64,000 nt of DNA from Sphingobacteriales bacterium (GTDB lineage Bacteria > Bacteroidota > Bacteroidia > Chitinophagales > JADJOU01): positions 1-64,000 of the forward strand of contig JAJTHM010000055.1 in the NCBI GenBank assembly GCA_021297855.1, in the 5' to 3' direction. Below the pieces are notes generated by a model. That model searched no databases and was not told the origin of the DNA. It saw only the letters and a program-made list of their open reading frames with translations. The position numbers were made by a program, and so were the translations under genes. This document shows positions 26,942 to 35,768 of the stretch, piece by piece (position 1 is the first letter of the stretch; each line of letters starts with the position of its first letter).

Positions 26942-29900
26942 CTATCTAACCATCATCACCTCGCCAGTTTTCGTGAAATACCTACCTAAATAGGAATAGC
27001 GGAGCGAATAGGAATAAACTCCATTGGCGGCGGGCATTCCTTGATAGCTTCCGTCCCAGCCTTTGGATGAAGGATTGTGTTCATAGACTTTCTCGCCCCA
27101 GCGGTTGTAGATTTGGAAGTAGTCGATTGAAATATTACCTGAAAGGTTCGGAGTGAAATAATCATTCAATCCATCTCCATTCGGAGAGAAGGCGGTGGGA
27201 AAATCAATTAATGGTTGGTCTATTGCAAATATCCTAAACTGCATTTTTTCTTCGCAGTCTGCTAGATTCCAAGCCGTCACTTCAAAGGTCTTATCATCGC
27301 TGATTTGCGGGCGGATAGATGGGCTTTGTTCACCCGATGTCCAGCGATAATTCTGCGCTCCACTCACTTGTATGTTTGTTGTTTCTCCTTTGATGACGGT
27401 GTCGATTTGCTTGCTTATGGCAGTTAAGACTGGTCTACTTTCTCTACGGTAATAATAAGGCTGATAGAGGCTGTCGCAGTAAGGAAATTCTAAACTTTTG
27501 ATGGTATCTTGCGTAAAAAAACTCGCAGTTTTCAGTTGTCCTTTGTGTATGATTTCTTCACAAAACTCTATCGTCTTATCCGCTAAAAATTTCGGCTTGG
27601 GATTTGTGATATAGACAAAATGCTTAGTCACGATACTATCACAGCCGAGATAGTTTTTAATCGTTTCTATAAAGCTATCATTTTGCGTATAGGTTCGTGT
27701 ACCATAGGTAAACGAACCGCATTTACTATGATTTATCGTATGATAGTTCGTAGGAGTCGTATGCTTGAGATAGATCGTCAATATACTATCGCAACCTTGG
27801 CTAGATTTATAGGTTTCATAATAAGTACCAGGGCTGCTATAACCTCGATAAACTTGTCCTGTGCAGACCGTCTGACGAATCGTGTCGTAGAGGACGAGAT
27901 TAAAGCTGAGATTGAGTGTCACAAAACTATCACAACCTAAATAATTCGTCAAGGTATCACGATAGAGACCCGACTGAGTCAAAATCTGATTATTAAAGGC
28001 AAAAGTCTGACCCTTGCACAGCAATCTAGAAAAGCTAGAACTGGTGCTATCTATAACCGTCAAAGTCAATATCAATGTGCTATCACAACCGTTTTTATTT
28101 GTCAGTTTATGATAATATGTTCCTGCGGTAGTCAGGGTTTGGCTATAAAAATTATGTGATTGACCTCGGCAGATAATTTTTGACTGTGGAGTCGTGTCCT
28201 GTGGGTTAATCGTCAAACTAAGTCTTAGAACACTATCACAATTTTTTATGTTTTTCAAGGTATCATAATAAATTCCTGCTTGTTTTCGGTATTTTCCTCC
28301 AAATAAACTTGAATCACTAGAGCAAATAGCCCTAGAAATAGGCGTTTCATAACTAGGTTTAGGTATAAACTGATAGAAGATATGGCTATCGCAGCCAGCG
28401 ATATTTTTCAAGGTATCTCTATAAAAACCCGCTAGCGTCAATGAAGAACCATTAAATGTCTTAGGCATATTGCCGCAGAGGGTATCATATACATAGGTGG
28501 TATCGACGGTTCGCACGATGAGAGTGAGCACTAGGATACTGTCGCAGTTTTGTATCGACTTAAGTGTATCTGTATATACGCCCGCAGTTTTGAGATATTG
28601 TCCATCAAAAAAGCTACTGTCTGTAAAACATATAGCTCTATTTATAGGCATCACATAGCTTGGTTTAGGGATGAAGTGATAGAAAATGTGACTATCACAG
28701 CCATTTAATTTTATAATTGTATCACGATATATCCCTGCTATTGATAGGCTTTGTCCATTAAATACTTTCGGCATATTACCACAGAGGGTATCATAGACAT
28801 GGGTCGTATCTACATTTTTTATATATAGATTTAGAATAACAAGGCTATCACAACCTACGAAATTAGGCAGGGTATCTCTGTATACACCCGCTGTAGTGAG
28901 CTGATTTCCATTGAATAAAAAAGATTTACCTTGGCAGATATATTTATCTATAATAGTAGTATCTTGATGTACTTTCACAGATATGGAAGTATAGGCTGGA
29001 CACCCAGTAGAGTTCGTCGCAGTGACTTTAAATGTATCCGTCGTACTGACCTTTATACTCTTGGTAGTAGCCCCTGTACTCCAGAGATAGCTCGAGGCGT
29101 GGCTCGCAGTTAGTTCTACCGTATCTCTTGGACAGATATTGGTGTTTCTTGAGGGTGTTATAGTCACAGGAGCGGTTACACAATTATTCCACTTGGATAA
29201 GAAAACTTCTTCGGATGTACCACCTGCTAAATAGCTAGTAGGATTATTCCATAAGGCATCCATTATATAGGTGCCAGCCGTCGGGTCGAAATCAACCGAA
29301 TCTTTAAAATGCCCTGTCGTGTGAATATTACCCGATTTTGACACAGCGATAGCATGCCCCCAAGTTCTATATTTACCGCCTATAGAGCGCGCCCAGACGA
29401 AGTTACCTAATTCATCGAGTTTGGAGACGTATTGATCTTCGGGTCCAGTGGCAGTCATAGCATAGACAGCCGAGCTAGGGTTCATATCGGTAATGCCTTG
29501 AAATGCGCCTGTGGTGTATATATTATTCGCTGTATCAGTAGCTATCGACTTACAATATTCATTACTCGCACTGCCCATGGATTGAATCCAATGGAGAACG
29601 CCATTGCTATCTAGTTTCCATACAAAAATATCATTGGCACCAGCGGACAATTTATGAGATACTCCTGTATTGGGGTCAAAATCAACCTGATGCTGAAAAT
29701 CACCAGCTGTGATGATTTTATTTTTAGAATCTACCGCTACAGAGTAGGCGACATCATCGCCCGGACCACCAGCAGATTTAGCCCAGATGAAATTGCCTGC
29801 GGTATCTAGCTTTAGAATAAAGGCATCATTACGACCATTTGTGGGTATAATAAACTGGCTAGTACCTGGGTCGAAATCGCAGCTATCCGAAAAAGAACCA

Positions 29901-30667
29901 ACGATGACCAGATTCCCTTGTTTATCAAAAGCTAAAGAATTGGCTTTGTCTTCCTTTTTACTGCCTATCCGTCTAGCCCAGATAAAATTACCATTGCTGT
30001 CTAGTTTAGAAACAAATACATCATAGTGTCCCGCCGAAGTCAGGTTGTAAACTCCACTTCCTGGGTCGAAGTCCACGGTATTAAAAAAACAACCTACGGT
30101 ATATACATTACTATTATTGTCGACCTTAATATCAAATCCACCAGCAAATATGGACTCAAATGCTCGTGCCCATTTGAATTTTCCATTGGCATCGAGCTTG
30201 AGTATAAAGGCACTGGCAGTTGCGTTCGGTATAATATAGTCGCTTGTATCTAGGTCAAAATCGGTCGTATCACGAAAACTAGAGGTAATATATACATTGG
30301 ATCTGGAATCTGTAGTGATACCATATCCTCCTGCATGTTGGAAAATAACTGAATTATTTGGAAATTGAGTAAATACAAAGCCCCATTTATATAGACCATT
30401 AGAGTCCACCTTGGATACAAACATTTCACTATGGTATCTACTTACAAAAGTATCTGAGCCTTGATCAAAAATCAACCATCCTCTACATTGACCTGTGGTA
30501 TATAGATTGTCGTGTAGGTCAAGAGTCGTAGCAGACCCTCCATCATGATTTAATCTTTGTCTATGCGATCGCGACCATTTAAAATTGACCTGCGAATATA
30601 ATGTACCATCAATTCCTAATAGGATAAGAATGAAAAAAAGCAATGCAATTATTGACATTATTCTCAT
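26942..30667 (-). CDS. SBBP-propeller protein with ten cysteine-paired repeats and T9SS type B domain
   Basis: Secreted protein of 1241 residues; the signal peptide starts at M1 or M4 (MSIIALLFFILILLGIDG). Residues ~45-480 carry SBBP-type repeats (DPG..Y.L...G..D.FV.KLDSNGNF.WAR). An Ig-like unit follows (~490-560), then ten tandem repeats of about 45 residues with the pattern I-C-x-G-x-x-x-x-FNG-x-x-L-T-x-x-G-x-Y-x-DTL-x-x-x-x-GCDS-x-x-x-L. The end is a gliding-associated type B sorting domain (FSPNGDGLNDYFTP...IYNRWGEKVYEHN...GEVMMVR). It is probably a surface adhesin or structural protein; that role is inferred. Confidence 0.88.
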   Translation of the reverse strand: MRIMSIIALLFFILILLGIDGTLYSQVNFKWSRSHRQRLNHDGGSATTLDLHDNLYTTGQCRGWLIFDQGSDTFVSRYHSEMFVSKVDSNGLYKWGFVFTQFPNNSVIFQHAGGYGITTDSRSNVYITSSFRDTTDFDLDTSDYIIPNATASAFILKLDANGKFKWARAFESIFAGGFDIKVDNNSNVYTVGCFFNTVDFDPGSGVYNLTSAGHYDVFVSKLDSNGNFIWARRIGSKKEDKANSLAFDKQGNLVIVGSFSDSCDFDPGTSQFIIPTNGRNDAFILKLDTAGNFIWAKSAGGPGDDVAYSVAVDSKNKIITAGDFQHQVDFDPNTGVSHKLSAGANDIFVWKLDSNGVLHWIQSMGSASNEYCKSIATDTANNIYTTGAFQGITDMNPSSAVYAMTATGPEDQYVSKLDELGNFVWARSIGGKYRTWGHAIAVSKSGNIHTTGHFKDSVDFDPTAGTYIMDALWNNPTSYLAGGTSEEVFLSKWNNCVTAPVTITPSRNTNICPRDTVELTASHASSYLWSTGATTKSIKVSTTDTFKVTATNSTGCPAYTSISVKVHQDTTIIDKYICQGKSFLFNGNQLTTAGVYRDTLPNFVGCDSLVILNLYIKNVDTTHVYDTLCGNMPKVFNGQSLSIAGIYRDTIIKLNGCDSHIFYHFIPKPSYVMPINRAICFTDSSFFDGQYLKTAGVYTDTLKSIQNCDSILVLTLIVRTVDTTYVYDTLCGNMPKTFNGSSLTLAGFYRDTLKNIAGCDSHIFYQFIPKPSYETPISRAICSSDSSLFGGKYRKQAGIYYDTLKNIKNCDSVLRLSLTINPQDTTPQSKIICRGQSHNFYSQTLTTAGTYYHKLTNKNGCDSTLILTLTVIDSTSSSFSRLLCKGQTFAFNNQILTQSGLYRDTLTNYLGCDSFVTLNLSFNLVLYDTIRQTVCTGQVYRGYSSPGTYYETYKSSQGCDSILTIYLKHTTPTNYHTINHSKCGSFTYGTRTYTQNDSFIETIKNYLGCDSIVTKHFVYITNPKPKFLADKTIEFCEEIIHKGQLKTASFFTQDTIKSLEFPYCDSLYQPYYYRRESRPVLTAISKQIDTVIKGETTNIQVSGAQNYRWTSGEQSPSIRPQISDDKTFEVTAWNLADCEEKMQFRIFAIDQPLIDFPTAFSPNGDGLNDYFTPNLSGNISIDYFQIYNRWGEKVYEHNPSSKGWDGSYQGMPAANGVYSYSLRYSYLGRYFTKTGEVMMVR

Positions 30668-30790
30668 GGATGGATTTAATCTTACTTCTAAGTTTGAATT
30701 ATAACTTTATTCTCATTCTCGAAAAGAATCGTCCTAAGTTTTGAATATTCAATTTGATAGAGTTTCATGAGGTTTTTTCTGGTTTGCCCT

Positions 30791-30832
30791 ATAGAAAATT
30801 TCACCCTAACGCCCACACTTGAAATTTTCTAT
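30791..30832. repeat. Perfect 13-bp inverted repeat between porQ and the SBBP-repeat gene
   Basis: ATAGAAAATTTCA (30791-30803) and TGAAATTTTCTAT (30820-30832) are exact complements around a 16-base loop. On the minus strand it lies 103 bases after the porQ stop and 124 bases before the next start. No U-tract follows it, so it is a weak terminator candidate. A TATATTTG element lies immediately upstream (30835-30842), so it could instead form the 5' end of a leader. Confidence 0.6.
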
Positions 30833-30834
30833 TA

Positions 30835-30842
30835 CAAATATA
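30835..30842 (-). promoter_or_regulatory. Candidate -7 element for the SBBP-repeat gene
   Basis: TATATTTG on the minus strand fits the consensus. If used, it would give a leader of about 160 bases whose first ~40 bases fold into the 13-bp stem. No TTG stands at the expected -33 distance. Confidence 0.35.
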
Positions 30843-30934
30843 ACAAAAAATAGTCTAGAAAATAAAAAATCTAGTCAAACATGATAACTAAAATGAATAC
30901 AGTAAGCTAACTTTAAAAATTTCTACGGCTTAAC

Positions 30935-31975
30935 TTACCTACCTAGCCACTCATTCATCTTCATACTAAACGTAAAAGTATGATTCACGCCGATGGGGCC
31001 GAAGCGAGAAAAGGAATAGCCGAGATCGAATTTTCGTGTATAAATGCCGAAACCAAGTCCTAGACCCGTCAATCCGCGCATATTATCGAAGGAGTTTTCC
31101 AAGCCTCGCTTGACATCATAGTTGGCTCCTATCTTGACTGCCTGACCGAAATTGATCTCGACACCGAATACAAAATGACTCAAAATGGCAGAAACTACAC
31201 TTGGTTCTTGGATTCTATAGAGACTATTTTGAGGCCATAGACCATATCCCCTCCCCTCCACTGTGGTTGTGGCAGCATTCCAATGATAGAGCTCCTGAGT
31301 CATAATGATTACCCTGAGAGGATTATTTTTGAACTTTTTGCTTACGGCAAACTGGATATCAAATGGTGTCGAACTCGTCTGCGTTCTGTCTCCTACAAAC
31401 TGATAGCCAATATTTTTTAATAGTAAGGTAGCGTATATTTGTCGCTCATCATCACGATAAAGCATAGACAAATCCGCTGAGGCTCCAAACATATTGGCTA
31501 AAATATAATTGGCATAGGCGAGTTTGACTGTAGCTCCAAATTTATAATGCTCGTAGGTTTTGGATGCAGCTATATAGGCAGAAACTTCATTGGGACTAAT
31601 GGTTCCAGATTCATTTCCATTGACATCGATGCGCTGTTGCTTGCCGTAGTTTATAAAATTGATTCCAACGACATATGGAATATCAAACTTATAATTATTC
31701 ATAGAATAAGCTAAATGCCCATAGAGCGACTGAAAATAAAGGCTGCTGGTTGCCATCAACTTGCCTTTACTACTAAATTCTAGTAAAGCTGGATTGGCTA
31801 AAACCAGATCAATATGCTCGTCAGGCACAGCGATTGCTGATTTACCTAAATAATTATGCCTAGCCGAACCCGGTATATTTAGGAATTTGAAGGTGGAAGA
31901 CTCCACTATATTCTGGCTAGAAAGAGGAGTCAGACATCCAAGGATAAAAATACAATGGATGACTTTGTTTAACAT
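30935..31975 (-). CDS. porQ: Type IX secretion system protein PorQ
   Basis: Outer-membrane beta-barrel protein of 346 residues with a signal peptide (MLNKVIHCIFILGCLTPLSS). Its start resembles PorQ: FKFLNIPGSARHNYLGKSAIAVPDEHIDLVLANPALL, followed by repeated amphipathic strands and the ending NHTFTFSMKMNEW. PorQ works with PorU, PorV and PorZ in the attachment complex that processes T9SS cargo. That fits the many sorting-domain proteins in this window. It lies 61 bp downstream of scpB and is probably the last gene of the guaA operon. Confidence 0.8.
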   Translation of the reverse strand: MLNKVIHCIFILGCLTPLSSQNIVESSTFKFLNIPGSARHNYLGKSAIAVPDEHIDLVLANPALLEFSSKGKLMATSSLYFQSLYGHLAYSMNNYKFDIPYVVGINFINYGKQQRIDVNGNESGTISPNEVSAYIAASKTYEHYKFGATVKLAYANYILANMFGASADLSMLYRDDERQIYATLLLKNIGYQFVGDRTQTSSTPFDIQFAVSKKFKNNPLRVIIMTQELYHWNAATTTVEGRGYGLWPQNSLYRIQEPSVVSAILSHFVFGVEINFGQAVKIGANYDVKRGLENSFDNMRGLTGLGLGFGIYTRKFDLGYSFSRFGPIGVNHTFTFSMKMNEWLGR

Positions 31976-32036
31976 AGATTTTGATGTAGTGTTCTTCTAT
32001 TACGTGATTTAAACTCCAATTTGTTCAAATTATTGC

Positions 32037-32612
32037 TTATTCCGCATTAGTTTCTTCCGTTGGAGTGCCTAATTCATTCTCATACACTTGAATATCAGTA
32101 AGTCTTGGTAGGTCCTCGATAGAATGGATGCCGAAATAGTCTAGGAATTTTTCAGTCGTGCGATAGGTGGTAGGATGCCCAGGGGTATCCTTTCTTCCGG
32201 AAATTTCAATTAACTCCCGTTCCAACAATCTCTCTATCGCATAATCGGAAGAAACACCTCGGATAGTCTCCATATCCAATTTGGTACAGTCTGGCTGAAA
32301 CGCAATGATAGAAAGCGTTTCTAAGGCAGATTTTGATAGTCTTCTCTTCTGAATCGTTTCGATATAATGGACTATATATGGATAATAGGCAGCCTTAGAA
32401 ACGAAGGAATAACCCGAGCCCGTTTGCTGAATTTCAATACCATACTTATCTGTTTGATATTCATACTGCAGCTCTTTCAGTGCCTCAAGGATAAGTGCGT
32501 TTTCTATTTCTGGATGTTCCTTTTGAATCAGGCCATAAAGTTCCTCCTCCTTTATAGGATGCGGAGAGGAGAATAAAACAGCTTGTATAATAGGTTTTAA
32601 TGCAATGCTCAT
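32037..32612 (-). CDS. scpB: Segregation and condensation protein B
   Basis: Subunit of the SMC-ScpA-ScpB chromosome condensation complex. The 191 residues contain two winged-helix domains with the family motifs LSKSALETLSIIAFQPDCTK, ETIRGVSSDYAIERLLERELIEISGRKDTPGHP and YRTTEKFLDYFGI. It lies 3 bp after the upstream binding-protein-like gene. The C-terminal acidic tail (PTEETNAE) is not part of the conserved fold. Confidence 0.93.
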   Translation of the reverse strand: MSIALKPIIQAVLFSSPHPIKEEELYGLIQKEHPEIENALILEALKELQYEYQTDKYGIEIQQTGSGYSFVSKAAYYPYIVHYIETIQKRRLSKSALETLSIIAFQPDCTKLDMETIRGVSSDYAIERLLERELIEISGRKDTPGHPTTYRTTEKFLDYFGIHSIEDLPRLTDIQVYENELGTPTEETNAE

Positions 32613-32615
32613 AAT

Positions 32616-33872
32616 CTATTCTGTTGGTTCAAATTCTTTAACCCAGCCATTGTTTGTAGCTCTCAGAAGGTTTTTTAAATCATTTTCGAAAAATAACAAC
32701 CCATTACTGGCATCATAAATAGGTCTCATATTCACGTTGATGTATGCACCTTTATACTGATAGTCCTGTACGGATAATGGAAATTTAACTCCATAATTAT
32801 TTAGTACGGTCGTGACGTACATCGCCACATCATAACCGAGAAAAACATCTGTGACTGCTCTATCTCTGGTCAAAGAGGCGTAGTCTGATTTAACTTTGCT
32901 AAGGAGGTTAGGGTTGTTTTCTAAAAAAGCATCCGTATAAACCTTGGCATCCAGCGTATCGAGAAAAGACTTGTTGATTTTATTATTTATAACCCAGTAG
33001 CTGTGACCAAAAACAGTCACATTATGAGGCTTCAATTTCACCAATTTTCCGAGAATTTCATTCACAATAGCTGTTTCATGATAACCTACCATGTAAACTG
33101 CGTCTCGGGTAGTATCTAAATAGGACTTAAAACTTAAATCTGAATTATATTCGAGCAATTTGAGTCTTTTAGAACCATCTTTTTCAGACATAAATTTCAA
33201 ATAATTCGCTACCTTTCTCTCTGCCTTGTTTATGCCATCATAGACATAAAAAATATCGGTGTTTCTTTTGTTCTTATCCAGAATAATCTTTACGTAATAG
33301 TCGTAATAAACTCTGTTTTTTGGCGCATGAAACTTGAACACATAAGGGTTATCCTTAGCAGGAAGGTCTGAAGTATTCTGAGCAAGAAACATCGGTATTT
33401 TTTTATCTAAGCAATACTTTGAGACTAAAATCGCTTGAGAAGAATGAAATGGAGCTATAATGGCATCGAATTTCTTCTTAGATAATTCTTGAATAATGGC
33501 CTGAGTTGAAGAATCGCTTCGATCATTATCCCAAATGTGAATATTAAATTTCGCATTCATTTTGGCTATTTGCGGAAAGGCGACATTGACCCCTTCCCAA
33601 AAACCTAAAGCTTCGCGGGACTCTGAAGACATGCTTGCAGGCTTATCTTTTCCATCACTTTTGACAATGCTATTTTTTCGAATAGGCAGAATAAAGGCAA
33701 TATTATAAATAGCTTTTCTAGAGTAATTAAGAGAATCTAAATGTTTGTAAGGATTGTCCCTTAGCACCGGAGTGGTTGTATTTTCAAGGGCAGGGCTGTT
33801 CTCATCTTCTACAATTTGAGAAAAGCTGAACAGGTGCAAAACCGAAAAAAATAATATAAATATATACTTCAT
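32616..33872 (-). CDS. Periplasmic-binding-protein type 1 (ABC substrate-binding-like) protein
   Basis: A 418-residue exported protein. The ATG at 33870-33872 starts 1 bp after the guaA stop and gives a signal peptide (MKYIFILFFSVLHLFSFSQ); the longer frame would overlap guaA. The body shows the alternating alpha/beta pattern of type 1 periplasmic binding proteins: NIAFILPIR, GFWEGVNVAFPQIAKMNAKF, KKKFDAIIAPFHSSQAILVSKYC, KKIPMFLAQNTS. Related proteins include LivJ-like receptors and LpoA. No permease or ATPase gene is adjacent, so transport is unproven and a cell-envelope role is equally possible. Confidence 0.7.
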   Translation of the reverse strand: MKYIFILFFSVLHLFSFSQIVEDENSPALENTTTPVLRDNPYKHLDSLNYSRKAIYNIAFILPIRKNSIVKSDGKDKPASMSSESREALGFWEGVNVAFPQIAKMNAKFNIHIWDNDRSDSSTQAIIQELSKKKFDAIIAPFHSSQAILVSKYCLDKKIPMFLAQNTSDLPAKDNPYVFKFHAPKNRVYYDYYVKIILDKNKRNTDIFYVYDGINKAERKVANYLKFMSEKDGSKRLKLLEYNSDLSFKSYLDTTRDAVYMVGYHETAIVNEILGKLVKLKPHNVTVFGHSYWVINNKINKSFLDTLDAKVYTDAFLENNPNLLSKVKSDYASLTRDRAVTDVFLGYDVAMYVTTVLNNYGVKFPLSVQDYQYKGAYINVNMRPIYDASNGLLFFENDLKNLLRATNNGWVKEFEPTE

Positions 33873-33873
33873 T

Positions 33874-35415
33874 TTATTCCCATTCAATGGTAGCTGGAGG
33901 TTTAGAACTGATATCATAAACCACTCGATTTATACCTTTAGCGTGGTTGATAATTTCATTTGAAATTTTCGCCAGTAATTCATATGGCAAATGTACCCAA
34001 TCGGCGGTCATTCCATCAAGAGAATGCACACAACGCAGCGCTACGACTTGCTCATAAGTGCGCTCATCGCCCATAACGCCGACACTATGCACAGGTAGGA
34101 GGATGACTCCGCTCTGCCATACCTTTTCATACCAGCCACTCTCATGTAGGTTTTTGGTAAAAATAGCATCTGCTTCTTGGAGTAGTTGCACATTTTTCGC
34201 ATTGACTTCGCCTATGATTCGGATACCCAAGCCTGGCCCAGGAAAAGGATGTCGATTTAAAATATGGGGAGGTACGCCTAAATCTGCACCTACTCGACGC
34301 ACTTCATCTTTGAAAAGCAATCTAAGCGGTTCTACAATTTTCAATCCTAATTTTTCTGGAAGACCCCCCACATTGTGGTGTGACTTTATGGTAGCACTCG
34401 GGCCATTGACCGATAGGGATTCAATAACATCTGGATAAATGGTCCCCTGAGCAAGGTATTTGGCATTCTCCACTTTTTTGGCCTCCTCTTCAAATACCTC
34501 AACAAAAACCCTTCCGATGGCTTTTCTTTTAGCTTCTGGCTCGGTAATGCCCTTCATCGCTGCGTAGAATTTTTCTGCTGCATTGACTCCGATAATGTTC
34601 AACCCGCTTTCTTTGTAGGAATGAAGTACTTCTTCAAATTCATTTTTGCGCAATAATCCGTTATCTATAAAAATACAGATTAACTGCTTGCCAATAGCTC
34701 TATGAAGTAGATAGGCAGCTACCGAAGAATCGACTCCACCACTCAATCCTAGAATCACATAATCCGTCCCAATTTTTTCTCTAAGTTCAGTTTCCTGCGT
34801 TTGAATAAATGACAATGTCGTCCATTCTGCATGGCATTGACATGTATCTTTGACAAATCGCTCGATCAATTCTTTACCACATTGGGTATGAGTCACTTCA
34901 GGATGAAATTGAACTCCAATTAAATCATTCTTAAACAATCCTTCATTAGAAGCAAAAGCCGCTACGATGCCATTTTCAGTTTTGGCGATGGTGTGAAAAT
35001 GAGGACCTACCTCTACAATGCTATCGCTATGGCTCATCCAAACCTCTGAATGGTCCTCTACATTTCTAAACATAAGGTGACTATGATCAAATATGACCTT
35101 AGCGCGTCCGTATTCTCGCACTTTACTTTTGGTCACATGACCCCCGTGATTTTTGATAGTATATTGAGCCGAATAGCATACAGCAAACACAGGAACATAA
35201 TTTGTAATTCCTTCAATATCTATTTGTGGACAATTCTCATCCAAAGAAGAATATGGACTACCCGATAGGATAACACCTTTGATAGACTTGTCTGTCCAAT
35301 CAATCTCTTTGTGGAAAGGGATGATTTCACAATACACATTTAACTCTCGTACTCTTCTGGCTATCAATTGTGTATACTGCGAACCAAAATCTAAAATCAG
35401 TAATTTTTCTGTCAT
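33874..35415 (-). CDS. guaA: GMP synthase (glutamine-hydrolysing)
   Basis: Makes GMP from XMP, ATP and glutamine. The 513 residues have a class I amidotransferase domain with Cys80 (VFAVCYSAQ) and the His-Glu pair in [12 protein letters not shown]. An ATP pyrophosphatase domain with [16 protein letters not shown] follows, then the C-terminal dimer domain ([14 protein letters not shown], ending [10 protein letters not shown]). The nucleophile loop reads CYSAQ where CYGxQ is usual, a small deviation. A TATATTTG element lies 16 bp upstream. It appears to head the operon guaA, binding protein, scpB, porQ. Confidence 0.97.
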   Translation of the reverse strand: MTEKLLILDFGSQYTQLIARRVRELNVYCEIIPFHKEIDWTDKSIKGVILSGSPYSSLDENCPQIDIEGITNYVPVFAVCYSAQYTIKNHGGHVTKSKVREYGRAKVIFDHSHLMFRNVEDHSEVWMSHSDSIVEVGPHFHTIAKTENGIVAAFASNEGLFKNDLIGVQFHPEVTHTQCGKELIERFVKDTCQCHAEWTTLSFIQTQETELREKIGTDYVILGLSGGVDSSVAAYLLHRAIGKQLICIFIDNGLLRKNEFEEVLHSYKESGLNIIGVNAAEKFYAAMKGITEPEAKRKAIGRVFVEVFEEEAKKVENAKYLAQGTIYPDVIESLSVNGPSATIKSHHNVGGLPEKLGLKIVEPLRLLFKDEVRRVGADLGVPPHILNRHPFPGPGLGIRIIGEVNAKNVQLLQEADAIFTKNLHESGWYEKVWQSGVILLPVHSVGVMGDERTYEQVVALRCVHSLDGMTADWVHLPYELLAKISNEIINHAKGINRVVYDISSKPPATIEWE

Positions 35416-35430
35416 TTCTCTATCAATCTA

Positions 35431-35438
35431 CAAATATA
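35431..35438 (-). promoter_or_regulatory. Candidate -7 element for the guaA operon
   Basis: TATATTTG on the minus strand, 15 bp before the guaA start codon, implies a very short leader. The -33 TTG is not evident. Confidence 0.45.
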
Positions 35439-35479
35439 CATTCTCCCGCTTTTTAGCTTTGATTTTTGTTTAGAATTTT

Positions 35480-35700
35480 AAATTTTCAAAACAATATTTA
35501 TGCGAGTGCGCTTTCTGACCACAAAACAATTTACAGATTCCTGCATTCTGACGCTTAGGTCAACACAGGTTAACAGAAACGAGGCTTCTGACCATCAGCT
35601 GCCGCCTCTGTCGGATGAAGCGCAGCCCTGACTGCCTAACGGGCAGCGGAATTCAGCCAACTCGTTATTATTGGTAAAAACAAGCCCTTGCATAATTTAT
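35480..35700. other. GC-richer hairpin-forming intergenic block
   Basis: This stretch between divergent guaA and the E1 gene contrasts with the AT-rich spacers around it. It contains CTGCC-TAACG-GGCAG (35632-35646), the competing arms GCTGCCG (35598-35604) and CGGGCAGC (35640-35647), and paired TTCTGACC/GGTTAACAGAA segments. The segment TTATTATTGGTAAAAACA (35665-35682) recurs with one change at 43686-43703. I see no gene in it. It may be a small mobile repeat relic or a structured RNA. Confidence 0.4.
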
Positions 35701-35742
35701 TTGAATTGATTTCAATTGAGTAAGCATATAGACATTTAATTT

Positions 35743-35764
35743 TACCTTTGATTTCTTATCTTTG
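35743..35764 (+). promoter_or_regulatory. Two candidate -7 elements before the E1 gene
   Basis: TACCTTTG (35743-35750) and TATCTTTG (35757-35764) both fit TAnnTTTG. They lie 18 and 4 bp before the ATG at 35769. The second would give an essentially leaderless message, so the first is the more plausible promoter; a TTG at 35716-35718 is 24 bp away. Confidence 0.4.
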
Positions 35765-35768
35765 CCCA

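Noticed and set aside
35635-35690. Integron attC-like site (GCCTAAC followed by GTTATTA)
   Set aside because: The left box fits RYYYAAC but the right box does not fit GTTRRRY, and no integron integrase or cassette array is nearby; the XerD gene lacks the integrase-type insertion.
35748-35768. Upstream TTG start for the E1 gene
   Set aside because: The TTG falls inside a TAnnTTTG promoter element, and the ATG at 35769 begins the conserved protein.
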